A stretch of 64,000 nt of DNA from Qipengyuania flava (GTDB lineage Bacteria > Pseudomonadota > Alphaproteobacteria > Sphingomonadales > Sphingomonadaceae): assembly GCF_019448255.1 (NCBI RefSeq), contig NZ_CP080410.1, forward strand, positions 1,612,001 to 1,676,000, read 5' to 3'. Every line of letters begins with the position of its first letter. The first letter of the stretch is position 1. The position numbers and the translations under genes are program-made. The notes under the pieces are model-generated. The model was not told the DNA's origin. It did not search any database and worked only from the letters and a program-made list of their open reading frames with translations. This document shows, piece by piece, positions 38,667-46,785 of the stretch.

Positions 38667-39953
38667 ATGCCCACGCCGATCAAGATGCCCGCCCTGTCGC
38701 CCACCATGGAGGAGGGCACGCTCGCCAAATGGCTGGTGAAGCCCGGGGACACGGTCAGCGCCGGCGACATCATGGCCGAGATCGAGACCGACAAGGCGAC
38801 GATGGAATTCGAAGCGGTCGACGAAGGCACGATTGCCTCGATCGCCGTCGAAGAGGGCACCGAAGGCGTGAAGGTCGGTACGGTCATTGCGATGCTCGCC
38901 GAAGAGGGCGAAGACCTCGACGAAGCCGCCGCAGCAGCTCCGGCTGGCGACACTCCGGCCGAAGCGCCCAAGGCGGAAGATGCCCCGGCGGCCGCTCCCG
39001 CACCGGTTCTGGCTCCCGCTCCGACGCCGGCCACTGCGCCCGCTTCTTCGGGCGACCGCATCATTGCCTCGCCGCTCGCCAAGCGGATTGCCGAACAGAA
39101 GGGTATCGATCTGTCCGGTGTGACGGGCAGCGGCCCCAACGGCCGTATCGTGAAGGCCGATGTAGAAAACGCACAGCCGGGTGCCGCGCCCGCCAAGGCC
39201 GAGGCAGCTGCACCCGCGCCGAGCGCTCCTGCCAAGCCGGCAACAATGGGCGGCGATCTGGACGCGCCGTACGAAGCGCAGAAGCTCAACAATGTCCGCA
39301 AGGTCATCGCGCGCCGCCTGACCGAAGCGAAGCAGACCATCCCGCACATCTACCTCACCGTGGACGTGCGCCTCGACGCGCTGCTCAAGCTGCGCAGCGA
39401 ACTCAACAAGAGCCTCGAGGCGGACGGCATCAAGCTGTCGGTCAACGACCTGCTGATCAAGGCGCAGGCCCGCGCGTTGCAGCGCGTGCCGCTGTGCAAT
39501 GTCAGCTTCCAGGGCGACGAGCTTTACCAGTACACGCGCGAGGATATCTCGGTCGCCGTGGCCGCGCCTTCGGGCCTGATCACGCCGATCATCCGCGATG
39601 CGGGCCGCAAGGGCCTCGCGCAGATCAGCACCGAGATGAAGGAGCTTGCAGGCAAGGCGCGCGACGGCAAGCTGCAGCCGCATGAATTTCAGGGCGGCAC
39701 CGCCTCTCTGTCCAACCTCGGCATGTTCGGCACCAAGCAGTTCGATGCGGTGATCAACCCGCCGCAGGCGATGATCCTCGCGGTCGGCGCGGGCGAGCAG
39801 CGTCCGCACGTAATCGACGGCGCACTGGGCATCGCCACCGTGATGAGCGCCACCGGCAGCTTCGACCACCGCGCCATCGACGGCGCGGACGGCGCGCAGT
39901 TCATGCAGGCCTTCCAGCAACTGGTGGAGAACCCGATGGGGCTGGTGGTTTAA
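38667..39953 (+). CDS. pdhC: pyruvate dehydrogenase E2, dihydrolipoamide acetyltransferase
   Basis: 428 residues from the ATG at 38667. Lipoyl domain with Lys43 in [10 protein letters not shown], an Ala/Pro-rich swinging linker (about 90-125), a peripheral subunit-binding domain ([16 protein letters not shown], then GSGPNGRI), a second Ala/Pro linker, and the catalytic acetyltransferase domain ending in [15 protein letters not shown] with the active His and Asp. It is the core of the pyruvate dehydrogenase complex; its E3 partner lpdA lies 1.2 kb downstream. E1 genes are outside the window. It overlaps the next gene by 1 bp (TAATG). Confidence 0.94.
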   Translation: MPTPIKMPALSPTMEEGTLAKWLVKPGDTVSAGDIMAEIETDKATMEFEAVDEGTIASIAVEEGTEGVKVGTVIAMLAEEGEDLDEAAAAAPAGDTPAEAPKAEDAPAAAPAPVLAPAPTPATAPASSGDRIIASPLAKRIAEQKGIDLSGVTGSGPNGRIVKADVENAQPGAAPAKAEAAAPAPSAPAKPATMGGDLDAPYEAQKLNNVRKVIARRLTEAKQTIPHIYLTVDVRLDALLKLRSELNKSLEADGIKLSVNDLLIKAQARALQRVPLCNVSFQGDELYQYTREDISVAVAAPSGLITPIIRDAGRKGLAQISTEMKELAGKARDGKLQPHEFQGGTASLSNLGMFGTKQFDAVINPPQAMILAVGAGEQRPHVIDGALGIATVMSATGSFDHRAIDGADGAQFMQAFQQLVENPMGLVV

Positions 39954-40402
39954 TGCCCGGCCGCATCAAGTATCCTCCATATGCGGCGCAGCCAGCGTCA
40001 CCGTTGTCTCCACACAACAATGAAATCGTAGATGGTGATGCAAAGCGCGACCAACTCTACGATCGTCAGTGGCGGATAAACAAAAACAACAGTGAACGCA
40101 GTCTCGCTGGGCGCGATGACCACGGTTGGGAGCGAACAATTTGGAATGCCCTAAACGGCTTCTTTCAGCCCGGCTCATGGCAACACACAGTGGATCGAGA
40201 GACTGGCTCTAGAGTATTTCGGCTTGTGGACGCTCCGATAAACGTGTTCTGTGAGACAGAGGTCCATGCTCAAATTCTCTGCTCGAGAATTGGCGAAGGT
40301 TTTACCATCAAAGTGTCGAAATCTCATAGTGACCGAAATTCATTAGGGATTTTGGAGGGGATAATCGGCGATTTACTTGTCCGACTGCGCAATGATGCCT
40401 GA
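39953..40402 (+). CDS. low-GC orphan protein of unknown function
   Basis: 149 residues, starting at the TAATG junction with pdhC. Base composition is clearly lower in GC (about half by eye) than the roughly two-thirds GC neighbours, and it uses codons that are rare here (TTA, AGA, AAA, CAA). It is rich in Asn, Asp, Arg and Ser. Hydrophobic strands appear in the second half (INVFCETEVHAQILC, FTIKVSK, LGILEGIIGDLLVRL). No signal peptide or membrane segment. I recognise no family. It ends 11 bp inside the thioesterase start. Transfer from another source is likely. Confidence 0.6.
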   Translation: MPGRIKYPPYAAQPASPLSPHNNEIVDGDAKRDQLYDRQWRINKNNSERSLAGRDDHGWERTIWNALNGFFQPGSWQHTVDRETGSRVFRLVDAPINVFCETEVHAQILCSRIGEGFTIKVSKSHSDRNSLGILEGIIGDLLVRLRNDA

Positions 40403-40778
40403 CCGCTCACCCCTTATCCGCGTGACCGCCATGCCGACCGACCTCAATCCCTATGGCGGGGTGTTCGGCGGATGGTTGATGAGCCAGATGGCGCTTGGCG
40501 CGGGGTCGCTTGCGAGCCGCGAGGGGAAGGGCAAGGCGGTGGTTGTCTCGGCGACCGACTTCGCCTTTCCCGGCGCGATGCAGGTGGGCGACGAACTCTC
40601 GGTCTATTGCGAGATCGCGGCGAGGGGCAACACCTCGCTCACCATCAGTGCCGAAGCCATTGCCCGCGAACGCAATGGCGAGGCCGAGACCAAGGTCGCG
40701 CAGGGCACGTTCAAATTCGTGCTGCTCGACGAAAACAACCGACCACGCGCCGTCGCCGCAGGGGCAGGCGCTGCATGA
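40392..40778 (+). CDS. acyl-CoA thioesterase, hotdog fold (4HBT)
   Basis: 128 residues from the ATG at 40392 (ATG at 40395 and a TTG at 40377 are also possible; no clear ribosome site is seen). A hotdog domain with LNPYGGVFGGWLMSQMALGA (the helix and catalytic-loop segment with Asn/Gly), then VSATDFAFPGAMQVGDE and TFKFVLLDE. It resembles YciA/PaaI-type thioesterases that hydrolyse acyl-CoA. It overlaps the orphan by 11 bp and the next gene by 4 bp. Confidence 0.8.
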   Translation: MMPDRSPLIRVTAMPTDLNPYGGVFGGWLMSQMALGAGSLASREGKGKAVVVSATDFAFPGAMQVGDELSVYCEIAARGNTSLTISAEAIARERNGEAETKVAQGTFKFVLLDENNRPRAVAAGAGAA

Positions 40779-41173
40779 TCGCCGCGCTGCTTCTTTCGCT
40801 CGGCACGGTCAGCGGTCCGCCCGCTCCCGAAACGCTCGAGTATCCCGCAGCGCGCGCGCCGATGATCGGTCTCGACGGGCCCAGCCTCGATGCCTGCGGC
40901 GGGCTTGGCCGGGTGGGCGGAATGTACCGCCAGCAGGTAATCCGCGACGCGCCGGACGAGGCCGCGCGCACCAGCGACACGCTCACAGAAAGCACGCTCG
41001 TGTGGCTCTGCGAGGCGGAAGGCGACTGGCAGGGCGTGGTCTATGCGAGCGGCGATTTCCAGGACAGCGGGGATTGCCGGGTGAGCAGTCCCATCGCCGA
41101 ACCGCGCGCATACGACGGACCGTGCCGCGCCGGCTGGGTGCTGGCGAAAGATGTAGAATTTCTCGCCGGGTAA
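40775..41173 (+). CDS. small secreted SH3-like protein, unknown function
   Basis: 132 residues starting by ATGA overlap with the thioesterase. A short hydrophobic N-terminus (MIAALLLSLGTVSG) looks like a signal peptide. Four Cys (in LDACGG, VWLCEA, GDCRVS, GPCRAGW) could form two disulfides. The end (CRAGWVLAKDVEFLAG) matches the closing strand of bacterial SH3 domains. No enzyme motif. It probably acts in the periplasm. It is 24 bp upstream of lpdA. Confidence 0.6.
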   Translation: MIAALLLSLGTVSGPPAPETLEYPAARAPMIGLDGPSLDACGGLGRVGGMYRQQVIRDAPDEAARTSDTLTESTLVWLCEAEGDWQGVVYASGDFQDSGDCRVSSPIAEPRAYDGPCRAGWVLAKDVEFLAG

Positions 41174-41197
41174 GCGGCGAACCATTTCGGAGTTATC

Positions 41198-42610
41198 ATG
41201 GCTGACAAGTACGACGTCATCGTTCTCGGTTCCGGTCCCGGCGGGTATGTCGCGGCGATCCGCTGCGCGCAGCTGGGGCTGAAGACCGCCATCGTCGAAC
41301 GCGAACTGCTCGGCGGTATCTGTTTGAACTGGGGCTGCATCCCGACCAAGGCGCTGCTGCGCTCGGCAGAGATCCTGCATTACGCCCAGCATGCGAGCGA
41401 TTACGGCCTGAAGATCGCGGGCAAGATCGAGGCGGACCTTGAAGCGGTGGTGAAGCGCAGCCGCGGCGTGGCGAAGCAATTGAATCAGGGCGTCACGCAC
41501 CTGATGAAGAAGAACAAGATCACGGTGCACATGGGCGAGGGCATGCTGACCGGCCCGACCAGCCTGACCGTGAAGGGCGATAAGGGCGAAGAGAAGCTCG
41601 AGGCCAAGCACGTGATCGTCGCCACCGGCGCACGCGCCCGCGACCTTCCGTTTGCTCCGGCTGACGGCAAGCGTGTCTGGACCTATCGCCACGCAATGAC
41701 CCCGCCGGAAATGCCGAAGAAGCTGCTCGTCATCGGCTCGGGCGCGATCGGCATCGAGTTCGCCAGCTTCTACAACGACATGGGCTGCGATGTGACCGTG
41801 GTCGAGATGCTCGACCGCATCGTGCCGGTGGAGGACAAGGACGTCTCCGCCTTCCTCGAAAAGAGTCTGACGAAGCAGGGCATGACCATCATGACCGGTG
41901 CGGGTGTGGAAGACCTCAAGGTCACGGGCAGCGGCGTGAAGGCCAAGATCAAGGACAGCAAAGGCAAGGTCTCCGAAACCGAGTTCACCCACTGCATCAC
42001 CGCCATCGGCATCGTGCCCAACACCGAGAATGTGGGCCTCGAAAAGCTGGTCGAAATGGACCGCGGCTTCATCCAGATCGACGATTATGGCCGCACCAAG
42101 TCCAAGGGCCTGTGGGCCATCGGCGACTGCACCCCCGGCCCCTGGCTGGCGCACAAGGCGAGCCACGAGGGCGTCACCACCGCCGAGGCCATCGCGCAGG
42201 AGCTTGGCGTAAAGGGCCTCCACCCGCACCCGCTCGACCGCAACAACATCCCGGGCTGCACCTACTGCCACCCGCAGATCGCCAGCGTCGGCATGACCGA
42301 AGCCAAGGCGAAGGAAGCGGGATACGAGGTGAAGGCCGGCACCTTCCCCTTCATCGGCAACGGCAAGGCGATCGCGCTGGGTGAAGCGGAAGGTTTCGTG
42401 AAGACCGTGTTCGACGCCAAGACCGGCGAACTGCTGGGCGCGCACATGGTCGGCGCGGAAGTGACCGAGATGATCCAGGGCTTCGTAGTGGGCAAGACGC
42501 TGGAGACCACGGAAGCCGAGCTCATGCAGACCGTCTTCCCGCACCCCACCATCAGCGAAAGCATGCACGAGAGCGTGCTTGCGAGTTACGGGCGGGCGCT
42601 GCATATCTGA
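41198..42610 (+). CDS. lpdA: dihydrolipoyl dehydrogenase (E3)
   Basis: 470 residues after GGAGTTATC. FAD-binding LGSGPGGYVAAIR, redox disulfide GGICLNWGCIPTK, NAD-binding VIGSGAIGIEFASFY, FAD motif LWAIGDCTPGPWLAHKA, and the dimer-interface HPHPTISE near the C-terminus with the catalytic His and Glu. It reoxidises the lipoyl groups of the E2 encoded upstream. In an operon with pdhC, thioesterase and the SH3-like gene. Confidence 0.96.
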   Translation: MADKYDVIVLGSGPGGYVAAIRCAQLGLKTAIVERELLGGICLNWGCIPTKALLRSAEILHYAQHASDYGLKIAGKIEADLEAVVKRSRGVAKQLNQGVTHLMKKNKITVHMGEGMLTGPTSLTVKGDKGEEKLEAKHVIVATGARARDLPFAPADGKRVWTYRHAMTPPEMPKKLLVIGSGAIGIEFASFYNDMGCDVTVVEMLDRIVPVEDKDVSAFLEKSLTKQGMTIMTGAGVEDLKVTGSGVKAKIKDSKGKVSETEFTHCITAIGIVPNTENVGLEKLVEMDRGFIQIDDYGRTKSKGLWAIGDCTPGPWLAHKASHEGVTTAEAIAQELGVKGLHPHPLDRNNIPGCTYCHPQIASVGMTEAKAKEAGYEVKAGTFPFIGNGKAIALGEAEGFVKTVFDAKTGELLGAHMVGAEVTEMIQGFVVGKTLETTEAELMQTVFPHPTISESMHESVLASYGRALHI

Positions 42611-42642
42611 TCGCAGAACACGAACGGGGAGGGGGAAGCGCA

Positions 42643-43248
42643 ATGACCGATGTGAGAGTGGCCTTCCCCGAACCTTGCGGCGAACAATGGGACCAGATGG
42701 CCCCGCGCGGATGCAACCGGCACTGCGCGGCCTGCGATACCGAGATCCATGACCTGGCCGCGCTCACTGCCGATGAGATCGAAGCGCTCGCCAACAGCGG
42801 CGAGAAAGTATGCGTGCGCGCCCATGTGGCCGAAGACGGCACGGTTGCGACCCGCAGCGCTTCGTCATCGGGCAAGCGCCGGGTGGTGGCGGCTGCGGTA
42901 GGCGCGTCGCTAAGCCTCGCAGCCTGCCAGACCGCAGGCGAACCGCGCGTGACGCCTCTCTACACCGTGTCGGGCAGTTTCGGCTGGGGAACCGGCGACC
43001 GCACTGTCACTCTCACGCGCTGGGACGGACAGAGCGAAACCAAGCGCGTGCAACCCCGCCGCGAGTTTCACTTCGGCAATCTCCACGAAGGATCCTACGT
43101 ACTGCGGCTGGAAAGCGGGTGCGCCGATCCGATCGTCCAGGAAATCGAAGTTGGCCCGGCGCATATCAATGTCGGCGAGGTCAACTTCGATAGCGAGTGC
43201 ATCATCGTGGGTGTCATGCAGCCCGCTGCACGCAGCTGGCGCGGGTAA
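42643..43248 (+). CDS. Cys-rich N-terminal domain protein with hydrophobic segment, unknown function
   Basis: 201 residues, start after GGGGAGGGGG. The N-terminus has a CxxxW...C...CxxC...C array (Cys12, Trp16, Cys24, Cys28, Cys31, Cys57) with DLAALTADEIEAL between, resembling a Cys-rich module I recall at the N-termini of many Bacteroidota proteins and likely to bind metal. A hydrophobic stretch with SLAAC (Cys95) follows, giving a membrane anchor or internal lipobox. The C-terminal 100 residues look like a carboxypeptidase-regulatory/beta-sandwich domain (FHFGNLHEGSYVLRLES). The Cys-rich part would be cytoplasmic and the sandwich periplasmic. Role unknown. Confidence 0.6.
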   Translation: MTDVRVAFPEPCGEQWDQMAPRGCNRHCAACDTEIHDLAALTADEIEALANSGEKVCVRAHVAEDGTVATRSASSSGKRRVVAAAVGASLSLAACQTAGEPRVTPLYTVSGSFGWGTGDRTVTLTRWDGQSETKRVQPRREFHFGNLHEGSYVLRLESGCADPIVQEIEVGPAHINVGEVNFDSECIIVGVMQPAARSWRG

Positions 43249-43254
43249 CGCTTC

Positions 43255-45114
43255 ATGACAAGCTTTCTGATCCTTGCCTTCCTTATTCTGATTGCCGGGG
43301 TGGTTGCGGTCCCGCTTGCGAGCCGCTTCGGCCTCGGCTCGGTGCTCGGCTACCTTCTCGCCGGCATGGCCATCAGCCCGCTGCTCGCGCGCTTCGATGT
43401 CGATGTCGAAGCGCTGCAGGTCTTTGCCGAGTTCGGCGTGGTGATGATGCTCTTCATCATTGGTCTCGAAATGGAGCCGAAGCGCCTGTGGGAGATGCGC
43501 GGCAAGCTCGCCGGGCTGGGCGGGGGGCAGGTCCTGCTCACCACCGCCATCATCACCGCCATTGCGCTGATCGATCAGCAACCCTGGCAGACGGCGCTGG
43601 CCATCGGCATGGTCCTGGCGCTCAGCTCTACTGCCATCATTGTCCAGACCCTCACCGAAAAAGGCCTGCTCAACACTGAAGGGGGCGAGGCGAGCTTTTC
43701 CGTCCTGCTGGTGCAGGATGTGGCGGTCATCCCGATCCTTGCCTTGCTGCCCCTGCTCGCCATGCCCGAACTGGCCAGCATGGCGGCCGGCCACGGCGGC
43801 GACGGGGCACACGGGGGAATCGACCTGACGTCCCACATGCCTGGATGGCTGGCCGGCCTCACCCGCATCGGGGCGGTAGCTGCCGTGATTGCTATCGGCA
43901 TCTACGCGATCCGTCCGTTGTTCCGTTACATCGCCGCAGCCAATCTTCGCGAGCTGTTCACTGCCGCCGCGCTGGCCGTGGTGATCGGCATAGCGCTGCT
44001 CATGTCGCTAGTGGGACTTTCCCCCGCGCTGGGCGCTTTCGTCGCGGGCGTGGTGCTCGCCACCAGCGAATACCGCCATGAGCTTGAAAGCGACATCAAC
44101 CCCTTCAAGGGGCTGCTGCTCGGCCTGTTTTTCATCACCGTTGGCGCAGGCATCGACTTTGCCCTCGCGTCCGAAATCTGGCCGCAAGTGGTCTTTTGGG
44201 CTGCGGTGACGATCTCGGCCAAGCTGGCAGTCCTGTTTGCGGTCGGCTGGTTCTACGGCCTGCGCCGCCAGGCCCTTTGGCTGTTCTGCCTTAGCCTGCC
44301 GCAAGCCGGCGAGTTCGCCTTCGTGCTGATTGCCTTTGCGGTTGCCAATGCGGTGTTCGACCCGGCCTTCGCGGACCTGCTGCTGCTGATCGTCGCGCTG
44401 ACCATGCTGGTCACGCCCCTGCTGTTCATTCTCTACGACAAGCTTATCGCCAAGGCCTATTGCACCGGTCAGGCGCCGGACGAGGCCGACACAATCGATG
44501 AGGAGAACCCGATCATCATCGCCGGGCGCGGCCGCGTCGGCGGGATCATCGACCGCATGCTCGACGCTGCCGGGCACCGCGCGACGGTGATCGACTACAA
44601 CAGCCAGCACCTCGCGAACCTGCAGAAATTCGGCATCAAGACCTACTATGGCGATGCGACCCGGCCCGATCTTCTCGCCAGCGCCGGGATCGACCGGGCG
44701 CGCATCCTGGTGGTGGCTCTCGACGAACGCGAACAGATCGACAAGCTGGTGAAATACGCCTGCGACACCTTCCCCAAGTTGCACGTGATCGCCCGCGCAA
44801 AGGACCGCGATCACGTCTACCACCTCTGGGCAATGGGCTGCCGCGACATCATCCGGGAAACCTACGATGGTGCGCTGAGAATGGGCCGCTCTGTCTACGA
44901 AGCGCTCGGCCACGACCGGCAGGCCGCGATCGCCATGGTCGATGCGTGGGAGGAAATGGACCGCACTTCGATGCGCGAGATTGCCGACGTCTACCGCCTC
45001 GACATGCCGGCCTACCAAAACGAGGACCTCCTCGCCAAGATCCGCGAGCTCAAGGCCGAGTGGGATCCCAAGCTGCGCGATGCGATGGACGAAATTGCCT
45101 CACGGGGAAAATAG
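43255..45114 (+). CDS. CPA2 monovalent cation:proton antiporter with RCK domain (KefB/KefC-like)
   Basis: 619 residues. The first ~400 form a Na+/H+-exchanger domain with about 12 membrane segments (AFLILIAGVVAVPLA onward, with LALSSTAIIVQTL and PALGAFVAGVVLA). Residues ~415-540 form a TrkA-N/RCK NAD-binding domain (IIAGRGRVGGIIDRMLDAAG, with the ATRPDLLASAGI segment). The layout matches KefB/KefC, glutathione-gated K+ efflux. A gshB gene exists elsewhere in the window, so glutathione is present; gating is inferred. 6 bp behind the Cys-rich protein gene. Confidence 0.9.
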   Translation: MTSFLILAFLILIAGVVAVPLASRFGLGSVLGYLLAGMAISPLLARFDVDVEALQVFAEFGVVMMLFIIGLEMEPKRLWEMRGKLAGLGGGQVLLTTAIITAIALIDQQPWQTALAIGMVLALSSTAIIVQTLTEKGLLNTEGGEASFSVLLVQDVAVIPILALLPLLAMPELASMAAGHGGDGAHGGIDLTSHMPGWLAGLTRIGAVAAVIAIGIYAIRPLFRYIAAANLRELFTAAALAVVIGIALLMSLVGLSPALGAFVAGVVLATSEYRHELESDINPFKGLLLGLFFITVGAGIDFALASEIWPQVVFWAAVTISAKLAVLFAVGWFYGLRRQALWLFCLSLPQAGEFAFVLIAFAVANAVFDPAFADLLLLIVALTMLVTPLLFILYDKLIAKAYCTGQAPDEADTIDEENPIIIAGRGRVGGIIDRMLDAAGHRATVIDYNSQHLANLQKFGIKTYYGDATRPDLLASAGIDRARILVVALDEREQIDKLVKYACDTFPKLHVIARAKDRDHVYHLWAMGCRDIIRETYDGALRMGRSVYEALGHDRQAAIAMVDAWEEMDRTSMREIADVYRLDMPAYQNEDLLAKIRELKAEWDPKLRDAMDEIASRGK

Positions 45115-45115
45115 C

Positions 45116-46042
45116 ATGGCTCAGGGTACGCATCTCTACGTTCCCGACGACCGCAACGCGTCGGTCATCATCGATATCAACGGCGAGCACTTCCCGCGGC
45201 CCGAAGCCATGATCAGCGTGTTCGACAGCGGCTTCATGCTGGGCGACGGGGTCTGGGAGGGCATCCGTCTTCACCATGGCCGCCTGGCCTTCCTTGATCG
45301 CCATCTCGACCGCCTGTGGCGCGGCGCCAAGGCGATCCACATGGATATCGGCATCACACGCGAAGAGCTCGAACGGCGGCTCTACGCCGTGCTCGATGCG
45401 AATGGCATGGATGGGGAGGGCGTGCACATCCGCCTGATGGTGACGCGCGGCATCCGCTCGACGCCCTATCAGGACCCGCGCGTGGTTGTGACGCCGGCAA
45501 CAATCGTCATCATTCCCGAATGGAAGGAACCGGCGCCCGAAACCGCCACGCGGATGCTTTCACTGGCAACAGTCCACGTGAGGCGCGGTTATCCCGACGT
45601 GCAGGACCCGATGTTGAACTCACACAGCAAGCTCAATTGCATCACCGCCTGCATCCAGGCGGCGCAGGCCGGTGCGGATGAGGGCCTCATGCTCGACCCG
45701 CATGGCTTTGTCGCGACCTGCAACTCGACCCATTTCTTTATCGCCCGCGATGGCGAGATCTGGACATCGAGCGGGGATTATTGCCTCGACGGCATAACGC
45801 GCGGAGCGGTGATCGAAGTGGCGCGTGAGGCGGGCATCCCGGTCCATGAGCGCAATTTTTCGCTGACCCATGTCTATGGCGCGGACGAAGCCTTTACCAC
45901 GGGCACCTTTGCCGGGGTTGCCCCGGTAGGTTCTGTCGACGGGCGCGTTCTCGGCACCGAACGCGGCCCGATGGTCGAACGCCTTCAGGACCTCTACCTC
46001 GACCTGCTTGCGCGCGATGTGAAGGGCAGGGGCCGGCCGTGA
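45116..46042 (+). CDS. aminotransferase class IV (BCAT / D-amino acid transaminase-like)
   Basis: 308 residues from the ATG at 45116, immediately after the antiporter stop. Fold-type IV PLP enzyme: SVFDSGFMLGDGVWEG near residue 35, PLP lysine in LNSHSKLNCI, and the cofactor-phosphate loop near LDGITRGAV, then TGTFAGVAPV. Close to branched-chain and 4-amino-4-deoxychorismate lyase-type enzymes. It overlaps the sulfotransferase-like gene by 4 bp; the two are a recurring pair. Confidence 0.85.
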   Translation: MAQGTHLYVPDDRNASVIIDINGEHFPRPEAMISVFDSGFMLGDGVWEGIRLHHGRLAFLDRHLDRLWRGAKAIHMDIGITREELERRLYAVLDANGMDGEGVHIRLMVTRGIRSTPYQDPRVVVTPATIVIIPEWKEPAPETATRMLSLATVHVRRGYPDVQDPMLNSHSKLNCITACIQAAQAGADEGLMLDPHGFVATCNSTHFFIARDGEIWTSSGDYCLDGITRGAVIEVAREAGIPVHERNFSLTHVYGADEAFTTGTFAGVAPVGSVDGRVLGTERGPMVERLQDLYLDLLARDVKGRGRP

Positions 46043-46761
46043 CGATCCGGATCGCCATGTGGTCGGGCCCGCGCAACATCTCGACCGCGATGATGCGCAG
46101 TTTCGGATCGCGGCCAGACTGCGCGGTTTCGGACGAGCCGTTCTATGGCGCCTTCCTCAAGGCCACTGGAGAGCCGCACCCTATGGCGGCCGAAACGATT
46201 GCCGACATGGAATGCGACTGGCACGCGGTCCTGGCGACGCAATCGGGCGAGCCTGGGGGCGGCGAGCCGATCTGGTACCAGAAACATATGCCCCACCACA
46301 TGGTCGGGCCGGTCTCGATCGAGGACATGCCCGAACACCGCCACGCCTTCCTGATCCGCGCACCCGAGCGCGTCGTGGCAAGCTACCAGAAGAAGAACGA
46401 ACTGCGCCGGGCCGAGATGCTCGGTTTTGCGCAGGTCCGCCGCTATTTCGAAGCGGAGGCGGAACGGCTTGGTTCAGTGCCCCCGGTGATCGATTCCGAC
46501 GCGGTCCTGGCCGATCCGGAAGGCGTGCTCTCGCGCCTATGCGCCGCACTCGGCATCGCCTGGGATCCGGCGATGCTGACCTGGACCAAAGGGCCGCAAA
46601 AGGAAGACGGCGTCTGGGGCGCGCACTGGTACGACAAGGTGAACGCATCGACCGGCTTCGGGCCGCCGCTTGGCGATCTGCCAACATTGGAGGGCGAGTA
46701 CGTCTCCGTCGCCGCTCAATGCCGCACGGACTATGAAGCCTTGGCGCAGCACGCCTTGTAG
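46039..46761 (+). CDS. P-loop sulfotransferase-like protein
   Basis: 240 residues from a GTG overlapping the aminotransferase stop (GTGA). N-terminal MWSGPRNISTAMMRSFGSR is the modified P-loop of PAPS-type sulfotransferases, followed by the LIRAPERVVASYQKKNEL segment with the Arg/Ser pair that binds the 3'-phosphate. Most members have no known substrate. The tight coupling to an aminotransferase suggests a shared pathway product. A perfect hairpin spans its stop codon. Confidence 0.75.
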   Translation: MTIRIAMWSGPRNISTAMMRSFGSRPDCAVSDEPFYGAFLKATGEPHPMAAETIADMECDWHAVLATQSGEPGGGEPIWYQKHMPHHMVGPVSIEDMPEHRHAFLIRAPERVVASYQKKNELRRAEMLGFAQVRRYFEAEAERLGSVPPVIDSDAVLADPEGVLSRLCAALGIAWDPAMLTWTKGPQKEDGVWGAHWYDKVNASTGFGPPLGDLPTLEGEYVSVAAQCRTDYEALAQHAL

Positions 46762-46774
46762 AAGCGTGCTGCGC
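46744..46774. terminator. 11-bp perfect hairpin between convergent genes
   Basis: GCGCAGCACGC (46744-46754) and GCGTGCTGCGC (46764-46774) pair perfectly around a 9-base loop that contains the sulfotransferase-like stop codon. It lies between two convergent genes, 12 bp before the sulfatase stop. There is no T run, so it is terminator-like but unproven. Confidence 0.5.
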
Positions 46775-46785
46775 GCGCAGCCAGC

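Noticed and set aside
38534-39349. Upstream extension of the universal stress protein to 39349
   Set aside because: The added 270 residues are Ala/Ser-rich and antisense to pdhC; the ATG at 38533 has a proper ribosome site.
38049-39920. Minus-strand frame of 623 codons opposite pdhC
   Set aside because: Antisense shadow with Arg/Gly-rich product; the true minus-strand gene here is the short stress protein at 38081-38533.
40604-42643. 679-codon minus-strand frame opposite thioesterase, SH3-like and lpdA
   Set aside because: Antisense shadow of three real genes; no recognisable domain.
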